64,000 bases of DNA from Paenibacillus sp. YYML68 (GCF_027923405.1 NZ_BQYI01000001.1:3946501-4010500); one strand, 5' to 3'; shown: positions 8,622-16,868, counted from the stretch's first letter. Notes: generated from the letters alone by a model not told the origin. Numbers and translations: made by a program.

Positions 8622-10379
8622 ATGTCTCTTCCGCTACGCAGTCAAGCCGATACCAGTCTCAGTATTACCAACTATGCCTCGACTCGTAAAAATAAATGGA
8701 CCGCTCTCATCGTCTGCGCCCTGCTCAGCCTATCAGTAGGCGCTCTGCTGCCATTCGCCAAGCTGGCAGGTCCTGAAATTCAGCCGTTCCTGCCGCTGTT
8801 CATCTCAGCGGTGCTCGTCTTCGAGCTCATTACGGCGTATCTGGTGTACAGCGAATTCTTAGTCACCCGCGCAGCTCCGCTCGTCGTGCTCGGCTCTGCC
8901 TACTTGTTCACCGGATTGATCACAGTGCCTCATCTGCTCGTATTCCCAGGTGTGTTCTCCTCGAGCGGTCTGTTAGGGGCGACGTCTCAATCTGCGACGT
9001 GGCTATGGGTGTTCTGGCACGGCGGCTACCCGTTATTTACGATCGCTTACATATTCGCAGAGAAGCAGCTAAGCCGCGTTCGGCTCAGCTCGAAGCAAGC
9101 GGAGCTCGCGCTTGTCGGGGCAGTCGGCGGCGTGCTCGTCATCGTCGCAGCGCTGACGCTGACTGCCCTATACGCGACGGACTATTTGCCCGTCATCATC
9201 ATGAAGGGCAACTTCAACATCTTGATTACATCCGGCGTCGGACCGCTCGTCTGGCTGCTGAACGCAGCAGCGCTTGTACTGCTCGTCGCCACGTTCCGTG
9301 GCAGGACGATTCTACAGCTGTGGCTGACCGTAGCCATGCTCGCTTCCCTGCTCGATGTGACGCTTACGCTATTCTCGGGAAGCCGCTACAGCATCGGCTG
9401 GTACGCGGCAAGAATGAACAGCCTGCTCTCAGCCGGGTTCGTGCTCTCCACGCTGCTGTTCGAGATCCGCTCGCTGTATGAACGGATTGTGCAGCAGGAG
9501 CGCATCTTCCGAACCGTATTCGAATTCGCCGCAGTCGGCATTGCCCGCCTCGATCTGTCAGGTCGTCCGATCGAAACGAACGTCGCCTTCCAGCAGATGA
9601 CCGGCTATAGCGAGGATGCGCTTAAGAAGAAGCCGCTCACGGAGCTGATACTGGCCGAGGATCACCGCAAGGATGAGCAGCAATGGCAGGAGCTGCTGAG
9701 CGGCGAGCTGCAGAACTACTCGGTCGAGAAGCGCTTCCTGCATCAGGAAGGCCGCATCGTGTGGGGCAATTCGATCCTATCCATCGTTCGCGGACTGGAC
9801 GATAAGCCGGAATTTCTGATCGGAATGGTCGAGGATATTACGAAGCGCAAGCAATATGAGGAGCAGATGGCGTACCAGGCGTACCACGATGCGCTCACCG
9901 GACTGCCGAATCGGGTCATGTTCACTGACCGCCTTAATATGGCCCTTATTCATGCGAAGCGCAACAGCGAACGGCTAGCGGTCTGCTTCCTCGATCTGGA
10001 CGGCTTCAAGCAGGTGAACGATACTCTTGGTCACGATGTCGGGGATGAGCTGCTGAAGCAGGTCGCGACGCGACTGAAGAGCGTGACTCGTGCTGGCGAT
10101 ACAGTGGCCCGGATGGGCGGGGATGAGTTCACGATTATATTGCCCGAGCTGCTGGATAAGAACGATGCCTTGACCGTCATTCACAAAATATTGCCACTCT
10201 TCGCCAATCCGTTCGAAATCGGCGGCACGTCCGTGACCGTAACCACGAGCATCGGGCTCAGCCTGTATCCGTACCACGGCAACGATGTGCAGACCTTGAT
10301 GAAGAACGCCGATATTGCGATGTACCGGGCGAAGGAAGCTGGCAAAAATCGATTCGTCGTCTATGCCGAGCAGCAATAG
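8622..10379 (+). CDS. Membrane diguanylate cyclase (MASE4-like - PAS - GGDEF)
   Basis: 585 residues from ATG 8622, which has GGAG 9 bases upstream; an in-frame ATG at 8562 would add 20 residues but has a poorer site. Seven or eight hydrophobic segments fill about residues 25-280 and resemble the MASE4 sensor domain. A PAS domain follows (about 295-410, with the PAC-like EFLIGMVEDITKRK), then a GGDEF domain. The active-site motif is intact (ARMGGDEF), and an inhibitory I-site RAGD lies five residues before it. The protein should therefore make c-di-GMP from GTP and be product-inhibited. There is no EAL domain. It is followed by its own terminator. Confidence 0.92.
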   Translation: MSLPLRSQADTSLSITNYASTRKNKWTALIVCALLSLSVGALLPFAKLAGPEIQPFLPLFISAVLVFELITAYLVYSEFLVTRAAPLVVLGSAYLFTGLITVPHLLVFPGVFSSSGLLGATSQSATWLWVFWHGGYPLFTIAYIFAEKQLSRVRLSSKQAELALVGAVGGVLVIVAALTLTALYATDYLPVIIMKGNFNILITSGVGPLVWLLNAAALVLLVATFRGRTILQLWLTVAMLASLLDVTLTLFSGSRYSIGWYAARMNSLLSAGFVLSTLLFEIRSLYERIVQQERIFRTVFEFAAVGIARLDLSGRPIETNVAFQQMTGYSEDALKKKPLTELILAEDHRKDEQQWQELLSGELQNYSVEKRFLHQEGRIVWGNSILSIVRGLDDKPEFLIGMVEDITKRKQYEEQMAYQAYHDALTGLPNRVMFTDRLNMALIHAKRNSERLAVCFLDLDGFKQVNDTLGHDVGDELLKQVATRLKSVTRAGDTVARMGGDEFTIILPELLDKNDALTVIHKILPLFANPFEIGGTSVTVTTSIGLSLYPYHGNDVQTLMKNADIAMYRAKEAGKNRFVVYAEQQ

Positions 10380-10398
10380 CAATAGCAGCTGGAACAAA

Positions 10399-10427
10399 CA
10401 AGCCTGACTGTGATGCAGTCAGGCTTG
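10399..10427 (+). terminator. Terminator after the diguanylate cyclase
   Basis: A 12-bp perfect stem (CAAGCCTGACTG / CAGTCAGGCTTG) with a 5-base loop, 20 bases after the stop codon. The following T-run is short (CTTGT), so termination efficiency is uncertain. Confidence 0.7.
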
Positions 10428-10477
10428 CTTGTATGCGCGTACACACACGCTTGCTGGCAGCCAGCCGTGCGACAGCG

Positions 10478-10506
10478 TTGACAAAATGAAAGGCAGCGTA
10501 TAAAGT
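10478..10506 (+). promoter_or_regulatory. Candidate sigma-A promoter of fabH
   Basis: A perfect -35 TTGACA (10478-10483), a 17-base spacer and a -10 TAAAGT (4 of 6) at 10501-10506, just upstream of the FapR-like palindrome. The initiation site would fall inside the operator. Confidence 0.55.
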
Positions 10507-10510
10507 TTAT

Positions 10511-10529
10511 TTAGTACTAGGTACTATAA
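10511..10529. promoter_or_regulatory. FapR-type operator upstream of fabH
   Basis: The inverted repeat TAGTAC-TAG-GTACTA lies in TTAGTACTAGGTACTATAA, close to the TTAGTAC-containing operator of FapR, the malonyl-CoA-responsive repressor of lipid synthesis genes in Bacillales. A related partial copy (TAGTATTAGGT) follows about 28 bases downstream at 10538-10548. The position directly after the -10 fits repression. Confidence 0.7.
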
Positions 10530-10578
10530 CTTGATAATAGTATTAGGTGTACAATATTTCTGTGCAGGGGTGATTGAG

Positions 10579-11619
10579 TTGAAGAGTTCATCGAAGTCGA
10601 GTCAATCGAACCAATCCGTAAGTGACCGTCTGTTCCATTCCCGCATGACTGCGATCGGCAGCTACACGCCGGAGCGAAGGCTGACCAATGCTGGTCTGGA
10701 GGGCATGGTGGAGACGAGCGACGAGTGGATCGTGCAGCGCACTGGCATTCGTGAGCGACGTATCGCGGCACCTGAGCAATTCACGAGCCATCTGGCGATT
10801 GAAGCGGTGCGAGCGTTGCAGGAGCGGTATCCTGTTGAGCTGGCGGATGTGGATGCCATTCTCGTCTGCACGAGCACGCCTGATTTCTCATTCCCCTCGA
10901 CAGCATGTCTCGTTCAGGCACACTTCGGTATTCGGGCACCTCTTGCCATGGACCTCGCCGCCGCCTGCGCCGGGTTCGTGCACGGCCTGCAGGTCGCGGA
11001 CAGCTTGATCGCCTCGGGCGCGAACCGGAGGGTGCTCGTCATCGGGGCGGAGGCGCTGTCCAAGATCGCAGACTATACAGACCGCACCACGTGCATCCTG
11101 TTCGGCGATGCGGCGGCGGCTGTCCTGCTGGAGCGCGATGATGCGCCTGACGCGGAGCCGGCCTTCCTTGCACGCAGCGCAGGCAGCGACGGCACCGGCG
11201 GCGGTCATCTGTACCGCTCCTGCACAGCGAACGCGCTGAACGGACTTGCACTGCGTGACGACGGCAAGCTCGTCCAGAACGGACGCGAGGTGTATCGCTT
11301 CGCCGTTCAGACCGTGCCGATCGGCGTCGCCGAGCTGCTGGAGCAGGCGGGCTTGTCCGCCTCAGATGTCAGCTGGTTCGTGCCGCACAGCGCGAACCTC
11401 CGCATCATCGAATCCGTCTGCGAGAAGACAGGGATTCCGCTCGCGAAGACGCTCCATACGATCGAGCAGTACGGCAATACGTCGGCGGCGACCATTCCGC
11501 TCGCGCTTGATTACGCAATACGGGACGGTCTGCTGCGCAAGGACGACGTACTCGTGCTCTTCGGCTTCGGAGGCGGCTTCACCTACAGCGGCCTCGTCAT
11601 GAAGTGGAAGCCATTGTAG
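10579..11619 (+). CDS. fabH: 3-oxoacyl-[acyl-carrier-protein] synthase III
   Basis: 346 residues from a TTG start at 10579, chosen because AGGGGTG lies 6 bases upstream; the ATG at 10531 lies in the operator/promoter region. FabH condenses acyl-CoA with malonyl-ACP to start type II fatty-acid synthesis and, in Bacillales, sets the branched-chain profile. The catalytic triad is visible: Cys130 in AAACAGF, His in VPHSANLRI and Asn in YGNTSAA. Length is slightly above the usual 310-330 because of about 20 Ser/Gln-rich N-terminal residues. The FapR-like operator supports a lipid role rather than membership in the glycan locus that follows on the other strand. It could be one of two fabH copies, as in B. 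subtilis. Confidence 0.92.
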   Translation: MKSSSKSSQSNQSVSDRLFHSRMTAIGSYTPERRLTNAGLEGMVETSDEWIVQRTGIRERRIAAPEQFTSHLAIEAVRALQERYPVELADVDAILVCTSTPDFSFPSTACLVQAHFGIRAPLAMDLAAACAGFVHGLQVADSLIASGANRRVLVIGAEALSKIADYTDRTTCILFGDAAAAVLLERDDAPDAEPAFLARSAGSDGTGGGHLYRSCTANALNGLALRDDGKLVQNGREVYRFAVQTVPIGVAELLEQAGLSASDVSWFVPHSANLRIIESVCEKTGIPLAKTLHTIEQYGNTSAATIPLALDYAIRDGLLRKDDVLVLFGFGGGFTYSGLVMKWKPL

Positions 11620-11781
11620 GCTGTCTGAACGACTGAATGGACCGTACCGTGCGGGGAGACCTTATAGCCATACCGGCCGTACCTGGCGTAACGGCCCCAC
11701 CTGACGTTCGGGCGAACCAGGTGTCCGATCTGGCTCACACAATACTCCAGCCTCCAAGGCTGCTATTCCGATGCGCACGAA

Positions 11782-11813
11782 CGCCGGCTGCTTCATCTGG
11801 AAGTCAGCCGGCG
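11782..11813. terminator. Possible bidirectional hairpin at the fabH / glycan-locus convergence
   Basis: A 9-bp stem (CGCCGGCTG / CAGCCGGCG) spans the last codons and stop of the minus-strand gene that ends at 11793. No strong T-run follows on either strand, so this is only a candidate terminator for the converging transcripts. Confidence 0.4.
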
Positions 11814-12122
11814 CTTATCACAGCTGCGCTTGTCACGGCGCAGGTCACGGCGCAGGTCACGACGCAGCCAGGGCTTTTGCGGTATGCCCATACGCAGCTT
11901 GCGAATCGTAAGCAGATCGAATTTCCGGGCGATTTGCTGCTGGTAGCGGGACAGCAGGCTGATTTCGGCCAGCAGCTCACGCTGTCCTGCATCTGGCACC
12001 GCTGCGCTCCTCTGCATCGCTTCGCCCACATGCTCCAGCATACCGGCTAGCGCCCGCTGACTGCGAGCCAGCGACTGCATCAGGTCCAGCGTTAGTTGAT
12101 TGTACTCCGCGGGCCTGTTCAT
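11793..12122 (-). CDS. Small helical protein with basic tail, end of glycan locus
   Basis: 109 residues, not recognised. Residues 1-75 are amphipathic helix (NQLTLDLMQSLARSQRALAGML). Residues 73-109 are strongly basic and include a short LRRD repeat coded by a 12-bp tandem repeat at about 11836-11865. Its start overlaps the stop of the next upstream gene by 4 bases (ATGA). Two further small helical genes lie upstream, so the three form a probable co-expressed set at the 3' end of the glycosyltransferase cluster. Some small proteins in such loci carry sugar-epimerase names in databases; nothing here supports an enzyme, since no Rossmann motif is present. Confidence 0.7.
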   Translation of the reverse strand: MNRPAEYNQLTLDLMQSLARSQRALAGMLEHVGEAMQRSAAVPDAGQRELLAEISLLSRYQQQIARKFDLLTIRKLRMGIPQKPWLRRDLRRDLRRDKRSCDKRRLTSR

Positions 12123-12463
12123 TTGGACGAACCGCCTCCGAACGAGAATAGATCGCCTAGCTCGCCGCCCTGCTCCCCTCCGTCGCCGTCTTCCTGCTCG
12201 CCGAGCAGAATGGTCATATGCTTCGCCAGCGCACGCTCCATCTTGGTCATGCCGTCAATGACCTCCAGCAGCTGGTCATGCACGTCGAGCGAGCTCTTCA
12301 GCTGCTCCGTATGGTCCTCATATTGCGCTCCGCCCATATGCGCGCAAATCCATTGACACGAACGCTGCGCCTCCACCGCCTTCGCCTCCAGCAGAAGCGC
12401 GATGTTGTGCTGCATTTTCGCTGCTGCGGCGAGCATCTTATGATACGAATCCGTTCTGTTCAC
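12119..12463 (-). CDS. Small helical protein with acidic Gly-rich tail, glycan locus
   Basis: 114 residues, unknown. It is predicted almost wholly helical (about 1-88), and then has an acidic/Gly tail (EQEDGDGGEQGGELGDLF) and a short GGGSSK end. It contains one Cys near 40 (SCQWICAHM has two). It overlaps the downstream gene by 4 bases. The charge of its tail is opposite to that of the neighbour's tail, which suggests (inference) that the small proteins may bind each other or a charged surface. Confidence 0.72.
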   Translation of the reverse strand: MNRTDSYHKMLAAAAKMQHNIALLLEAKAVEAQRSCQWICAHMGGAQYEDHTEQLKSSLDVHDQLLEVIDGMTKMERALAKHMTILLGEQEDGDGGEQGGELGDLFSFGGGSSK

Positions 12464-12533
12464 CGTCTAACCCTCATTCCTGTATGTGAATTCCGAGCTA
12501 TGTTCAAGCTCGCGGTGTCCTCTCCAACGTCGT

Positions 12534-12824
12534 CTATTCCTCATCCGAAGGCGTCTCCAGCTCCTTCAGCACGTAAGCCAAATTATCGGCAAGCGCATCG
12601 GATAAGTCGGACAATCCGTTCAAGTAAGCGGCAATGCTCTTCGACACGTTCATCGCGTTATACGTCAGCGTCTCGACATCCTCGAAGGCCGGCTGCTCCG
12701 GCGGAATATCGTGCACCTGCTGTGCCATGCGTACCGCAACCTGACGCTTCGCTTCTAATATATTGGCGATCTCCTGCTGGGAAGTGGCCATATGCGCCAA
12801 TATTTCCGTAACCTTCTGCTGCAT
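12534..12824 (-). CDS. Small helical protein, glycan locus
   Basis: 96 residues, unknown function. It has the same layout as its two downstream neighbours: an N-terminal helix of the type ILAHMATSQQEIANILEAKRQ, then a second helical half and an acidic end (LKELETPSDEE). The match to the 114-residue neighbour is in pattern (x-Q-x-x-I-A-x-x-L-E-A-K) rather than strong identity, so divergent paralogy is only suggested. A good ribosome site (GGAGGGA) precedes the ATG. It is 111 bases from the preceding glycosyltransferase gene. Confidence 0.72.
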   Translation of the reverse strand: MQQKVTEILAHMATSQQEIANILEAKRQVAVRMAQQVHDIPPEQPAFEDVETLTYNAMNVSKSIAAYLNGLSDLSDALADNLAYVLKELETPSDEE

Positions 12825-12935
12825 GCTGTCCCTCCTCCTTCTCCTGTAGCTGCTGTCTGTGCATACGATTGTGACTGCTGTACCTTAGCAATTTATGCAA
12901 GTGATGCCAGAGGAAGCAGGGCGCGTGCCTATCGT

Positions 12936-13664
12936 TTATATAAAAGTATGCGGATCGACGCCCCACTTCTCGATAAACCGCGCCCGATTCGTCGCGAGCA
13001 GCTGCTGCACCCGCTCCGCAGCCTCGCGATTAAAGCTGGCGCTCCCGTGATGGAAGACGAAGGCGTCACCGGCCAGCATGAGCCGATAGCCTGCCTGCCG
13101 GGCGCGATAGCAATAATCGTCGTCCTCATAATGGCCGGGCGAGAACACTTCGTCCATGAGCCCGATCCGCTCGTACAGCTCTCTCCGGAACAGGAAGCAG
13201 ATGCCGACGATCCGCTCCACCTCTCGCCATTTGCCGGGATCCTTCACATTCAGCCGAGCCGCCATATCGTCCACATTCGTAAAAGGCTCCTCCAGCTGCT
13301 GCTTGCCGCTCGCATAGTTGCACATCGGCCCAACGATGCCAATATGTGCGCTGCTGTGCAAGCAATCGAGCATATGCTCAAGCGCCCTCGGCGTCATGAG
13401 CGTGTCGTTGTTGAGCAGCAGAAGGGTACTGCCAGTCGCCAGCCGCAGTCCGATATTGCAGGCCGCCGGGAAGCCGCGATTATCCGGAAGCGAGGCGACG
13501 GTAACGCCAAGCTTCCGACTTATGTCAAGCGACGCATCCTTCGAGCCGTTGTCGACGACGATGATCTCATGCGGTACACGGACGTGAGTCCGGATTGATC
13601 GCAGACACGGCTCCAGCACATGTGCACCGTTGTAATTCGGAATAATGATGCTGACCTGCGTCAT
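12936..13664 (-). CDS. GT2-family glycosyltransferase, rhamnosyltransferase-like
   Basis: 242 residues of GT-A fold. The N-terminus VSIIIPNYNG and EIIVVDNGSKD are the nucleotide-binding strands. LLLLNNDTL supplies the metal-binding motif (an N-N-D version of DxD). GHYEDDDYCYRARQAGYR is the ED-Y acceptor/catalytic motif typical of WbbL/RfbF-like enzymes, and HHGSAS near the C-terminus fits the same group. The likely donor is a nucleotide sugar made in this locus, with dTDP-L-rhamnose favoured. It overlaps the preceding gene by 4 bases. No membrane helix, so cytoplasmic or peripheral. Confidence 0.9.
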   Translation of the reverse strand: MTQVSIIIPNYNGAHVLEPCLRSIRTHVRVPHEIIVVDNGSKDASLDISRKLGVTVASLPDNRGFPAACNIGLRLATGSTLLLLNNDTLMTPRALEHMLDCLHSSAHIGIVGPMCNYASGKQQLEEPFTNVDDMAARLNVKDPGKWREVERIVGICFLFRRELYERIGLMDEVFSPGHYEDDDYCYRARQAGYRLMLAGDAFVFHHGSASFNREAAERVQQLLATNRARFIEKWGVDPHTFI

Positions 13665-15061
13665 GCCTCTCCACCTCCTGCAGCATCGCGCCGCCGAATC
13701 GAGTCCTCGTAGCGCAGCCGCTCGCCCAGCCTGTCTCCGGCCAGCTTCAGCGCCTCTACATGATCGCCGATAATGAGCTCCGCCACTTGATTCATGCGCC
13801 CGCTGTTGTTCGCTCTCCGCTTGTTGCGTCGGATGACATTCACGCTGCCGGCGACGCCGACCGCAAGTCCCTGCAGCAGCGCGGATGCCTGCGCCTTCGG
13901 CGGCACCGCGAGCAGCTCGGCGCCGATCGTCTCGACTGCCTTACGCGAGAGCGCATGCGGAATGGCCGTCATCGAATTCGCTTCGAGATCACGCCGTCCG
14001 AGTGACCAATTGAGCATCTGCTTCATGTGCGTCACCTGATCCCTTTGCTTGAAGGTACCGAGGAAAGGTGTAATGTCATTGAGCGCAACGTCCATTCCCG
14101 TCGCTATGGCCCGTATGAACGGCACGAGCCGTTCTGCCGCAATCGGAATATCACCGTCTACGAACAGCATAATGTCGGTGCCGACCAGCCTCGCTCCGAT
14201 GGCACGGCCGACATCGTGACCGAGCGGCTCCGGGTACGACAGCACGACAGCTCCCGGAAATTGCCGGGCCGCTTGGAATGTACGGTCTGTCGAGCCGTTC
14301 ACAATGACGTACAGCGCATCCGCCGTAAGACGGCCAAGCTGATGCAGCACGCGTGTAATGGTCGACTCCTCGTTCATGGCGGTGACGATAATGCCAACCG
14401 ACGACTTCACTGGAAGCAGCACCCAGCCTGGGTCCGATCTGCCGAGCGCCTTGAACACAGCTGCTGCATAGCCTGCAGACGCTTCGTGATAGGAGCGCCA
14501 GGACGACTCCAGCAGCCGATGCTCCTCTACTCGCTCCGCCCATCTGCGATTGATCGCTGCGCGCAAATCAGGAGCCGCCCCGAGCATCGGCGCATCCTCA
14601 GCGCCCAGCCTGCGGCCCAGCAGCTGCATCGCGCTGCGGCGCGACGTACGCGGCCCGCGCGGAGCTGTATGCCGCGCGTAGAGAAGCGGCTTCGCCGCGC
14701 GCTTGCGCGCGCCTGCGCCTGTGCGCGCGCTGCCGCCCGTGCGCGCGCCTGCGCCTGTGCGCGCGCCACCGCCCTTGCGCGCGCCGCCGCCCTTGCGCGC
14801 GCCTACGCCCTTGCGCGCGCCGCCGCCCGTGCGCGCGCCACCGCACGTGCGCGCGCTACCGCCCGTGCGCGCGCCACCGCCCTTGCGCGCGCCGCCGCCC
14901 TTGCGCGCGCCAACGCCCTTGCGCGCGCTGCCGCCCGTGCGCGCAGCACTGGTCGCCACCGCCTTGCCGCTATCGGAAGGCGAGGCGGCAGCCTTTTGGA
15001 CCAACCGCCGCTTCACGCTCGGTCTGCTATTCAGCTGCATATGGTTCCCTTCATGCTCCAT
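13661..15061 (-). CDS. GT2-family glycosyltransferase with long basic hexapeptide-repeat N-terminus
   Basis: 466 residues from ATG 15061 (GAGGTG eight bases upstream); an ATG at 15082 would add 7 residues and overlap the upstream gene. The N-terminal third is low complexity: about residues 40-120 consist of hexapeptides RKGGGA, RTGGSA, RTGAGA and similar, with no acidic residue. The catalytic domain starts near 220 (VGIIVTAMNEEST), with VIVNGSTDRT, LFVDGDIPI (DGD metal motif) and a long C-terminal region ending in IIGDHVEALKLAG. That last half is clearly paralogous to the 265-residue enzyme encoded directly upstream. The basic arm is not part of normal GT2 proteins and may anchor the enzyme to an acidic partner or surface. 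Confidence 0.88.
   Translation of the reverse strand: MEHEGNHMQLNSRPSVKRRLVQKAAASPSDSGKAVATSAARTGGSARKGVGARKGGGARKGGGARTGGSARTCGGARTGGGARKGVGARKGGGARKGGGARTGAGARTGGSARTGAGARKRAAKPLLYARHTAPRGPRTSRRSAMQLLGRRLGAEDAPMLGAAPDLRAAINRRWAERVEEHRLLESSWRSYHEASAGYAAAVFKALGRSDPGWVLLPVKSSVGIIVTAMNEESTITRVLHQLGRLTADALYVIVNGSTDRTFQAARQFPGAVVLSYPEPLGHDVGRAIGARLVGTDIMLFVDGDIPIAAERLVPFIRAIATGMDVALNDITPFLGTFKQRDQVTHMKQMLNWSLGRRDLEANSMTAIPHALSRKAVETIGAELLAVPPKAQASALLQGLAVGVAGSVNVIRRNKRRANNSGRMNQVAELIIGDHVEALKLAGDRLGERLRYEDSIRRRDAAGGGEA
14701..14941 (-). repeat. 18-bp tandem repeat array in a glycosyltransferase gene
   Basis: About 13 tandem 18-bp units coding R[KT]GxxA hexapeptides, extremely G+C rich with GCGCGC blocks on both strands. 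A higher-order period of six units (108 bp) is visible because units two to four (RKGVGA, RKGGGA, RKGGGA) recur as units eight to ten. Unit length is a multiple of three, so copy-number change keeps the reading frame. Confidence 0.9.
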
Positions 15062-15068
15062 TCTCATC

Positions 15069-15866
15069 TCACCTCGCTGCATCGCGGTTTCGTGTTAAAT
15101 CGGTATGCCCTCCCCGCTCCCCGGCTGTCTGAATGAGCACACGCATCGCCTCCAAATGGTCCCCTACGATAAGCGAGCCGAGAACGTCCATCCCTTCGCT
15201 CGACTTCGGGCGGTTGCGGGCCTTGTTCAGCTTGCCGACGCCGACCAGATGAACGGCTCTCACCTTCAAGCCGCTTAAGATCGCAAGCACCTGCGCCTTC
15301 GGCGGCACCGTGAGCGCTTCCGCGCCGATCGTCATGAGCGCCCGCCTGCTGATCGCATGCGGTACCGTCGTCATCGACGCTCCAGCGAGGTCCGGCCGCT
15401 TCAGCGCCGCATTAAGTGCATGCTTCGCTAGAACGACCGGATGGGTACGCTTCGCCCCTATGGGACCTAAATATCGGTTCAGTGCTACGTCGCAGCCGCT
15501 CTGTACCGCACGGATGAACGGCTTAAGCTTCCGCGCAGCAATGACCATATCACCGTCGAGAAACAGCAGCACATCGCCCGTCGCATGACGCGCCCCGACG
15601 CTTCGTCCGACGTCGTGACCGAGCGGCTCGGCAATTGAAATAACTCGGGCTCCTAGCGACTCGGCTAATGAGCCCGATCCGTCCGTCGAGCCGTTCGCCA
15701 CGACGATAATTTCATGAGGCGACACCTTCTTCGCCTCTCTCAGCACAGCCGCAAGCGTACGACGCTCGTTCATCACAGGAATGATGATGGAGACGCGAGC
15801 GGCCGACCCATGCCGGCGCGGACGCTTGCGCTTGACCGAGCATATGAACGCACTGCAACGTTCCAT
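15069..15866 (-). CDS. GT2-family glycosyltransferase
   Basis: 265 residues. A short basic N-terminus (KRKRPRRHGSAAR) precedes a GT-A domain with VSIIIPVMNE, EIIVVANGSTDGS and the metal motif LLFLDGDMVI. The C-terminal part (ALTVPPKAQVLAILSGL, SLIVGDHLEAMRVL) matches the neighbouring repeat-bearing GT2, so the two arose by duplication. Both have GHDVGR[SA][VI]GAR after the first Rossmann half. A CATACGATA element 48 bases before the start suggests its own late-sporulation promoter. Confidence 0.9.
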   Translation of the reverse strand: MERCSAFICSVKRKRPRRHGSAARVSIIIPVMNERRTLAAVLREAKKVSPHEIIVVANGSTDGSGSLAESLGARVISIAEPLGHDVGRSVGARHATGDVLLFLDGDMVIAARKLKPFIRAVQSGCDVALNRYLGPIGAKRTHPVVLAKHALNAALKRPDLAGASMTTVPHAISRRALMTIGAEALTVPPKAQVLAILSGLKVRAVHLVGVGKLNKARNRPKSSEGMDVLGSLIVGDHLEAMRVLIQTAGERGGHTDLTRNRDAAR

Positions 15867-15913
15867 CGTTCCTCAGCTCCTTTTGTCATATATAGACCTG
15901 CACATCTTCTCTT

Positions 15914-15922
15914 TATCGTATG
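15914..15922 (-). promoter_or_regulatory. Sigma-K-like -10 element before a GT2 gene
   Basis: The minus strand reads CATACGATA, an exact match to the sigma-K -10 pattern CATANNNTA, 48 bases before the start of the gene at 15866. No AC-type -35 is found at the expected 16-17 bases, so the call is partial. Confidence 0.45.
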
Positions 15923-16058
15923 CTCGTATCCCGAGCGAGCGAGGGCTATGGTGGATGCCCGGATAAAAAATCGACAGTCCGCTTGTCCGGTCCTGCAGCT
16001 CGACAATCCTTCCACGCACGATGCAGTCGATTCAAGCTATGACGCATATAAGCAAGAA

Positions 16059-16082
16059 GCCCTCGGCCCAAGAGCCGAGAGC
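16059..16082 (-). terminator. Weak hairpin between two GT2 genes
   Basis: A 9-bp stem with one mismatch (GCCCTCGGC / GCCGAGAGC) and a 6-base loop, 20 bases after the stop of the gene ending at 16103. The following minus-strand sequence is only moderately T-rich. It may attenuate rather than stop transcription. Confidence 0.4.
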
Positions 16083-16102
16083 TTCCCTTTCCCAAGGACA
16101 GG

Positions 16103-16819
16103 CTAGCCGCCCAATTGACGTGCATACGAGTCGAGCAGATGGCCATATGTCGAGCGTACGAGCTGAATCTCCTGCTCAATGGCTGGCTTGTGCCGCATCG
16201 TGCCCATGCCGTTATGCCAGCGGTATTGGGTGAGCGGCAAATCATGATAAACGAACGGTATTCCGCATAGTACGATGCGAATCCACAGGTCGTAATCCTG
16301 CGTGTAGCGAAGCGCCTCATTGAACAAGCCCGCCTGCTGCAGCAAGTCTCTGCGGGCGACAACGGTACACCCGTTAATCGGATTCGAATACATGAGCGAG
16401 CGCACGAATGCGGCATAGCCCGGAAAGCGAACACCAGCATGCGCCTGAGTCACGCGTCCGTGCTGGTCGATATAATCGAACGAGGTGAAGCAGATCGCCG
16501 CCTGCACACGAAGCATGTACTGCAGCTGTGCCGTCAGCTTATGCGGGTAGAACATATCATCCGAGCTTAGCCAAGCGATATAATCGCCCGAAGTGATGCG
16601 AATGCCGTGATTCAATGCGCTCGCCGTTCCGCCGTTTGATTTGCCAATATAATGAACACGGCTGCGGAACGGCTCGATGAGCTCGGTATGCTGCGTCGAG
16701 CCGTCATCAATAACGATGATCTCCAGATTCGGATACGTCTGGTTCACCGCGCTCGTTAGCGCCTGCGAAATATATGGATCGTTATAGAACGGGATAATAA
16801 TCGAAACCTTCGGATACAA
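16103..16819 (-). CDS. GT2-family glycosyltransferase
   Basis: 238 residues, a single GT-A domain: VSIIIPFYND, EIIVIDDGST, WLSSDDMFYPHKL (SDD metal motif) and FNEALRYTQDYDLWIRI (QDYDLW, the catalytic-acceptor motif of many polysaccharide transferases), ending with a substrate-binding YRWHNGMGTMRH segment. Soluble or peripheral. It lies 49 bases after the epimerase gene on the same strand and is followed by a weak hairpin. Confidence 0.92.
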   Translation of the reverse strand: MYPKVSIIIPFYNDPYISQALTSAVNQTYPNLEIIVIDDGSTQHTELIEPFRSRVHYIGKSNGGTASALNHGIRITSGDYIAWLSSDDMFYPHKLTAQLQYMLRVQAAICFTSFDYIDQHGRVTQAHAGVRFPGYAAFVRSLMYSNPINGCTVVARRDLLQQAGLFNEALRYTQDYDLWIRIVLCGIPFVYHDLPLTQYRWHNGMGTMRHKPAIEQEIQLVRSTYGHLLDSYARQLGG

Positions 16820-16868
16820 GAGCTACGTCACTCCTTTCCGTATCAATTCCAGCATGATGAAACGTTAC

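Noticed and set aside
10531..10578. ATG 10531 as the fabH start
   Set aside because: It lies within the promoter/operator region and lacks a ribosome site. TTG 10579 has AGGGGTG at proper distance and gives a normal FabH length.
12534..12824. Sugar epimerase function for the small helical proteins
   Set aside because: They are about 100 residues and lack a Rossmann glycine motif or Y-x3-K. Such a name would come only from the neighbouring genes.
14027..15136. Long plus-strand open frames over the hexapeptide repeat of the GT2 gene
   Set aside because: They are created by the G+C-rich 18-bp repeat, have no ribosome site and show only Arg/Ala-rich low complexity. The minus-strand frame encodes a recognisable glycosyltransferase.
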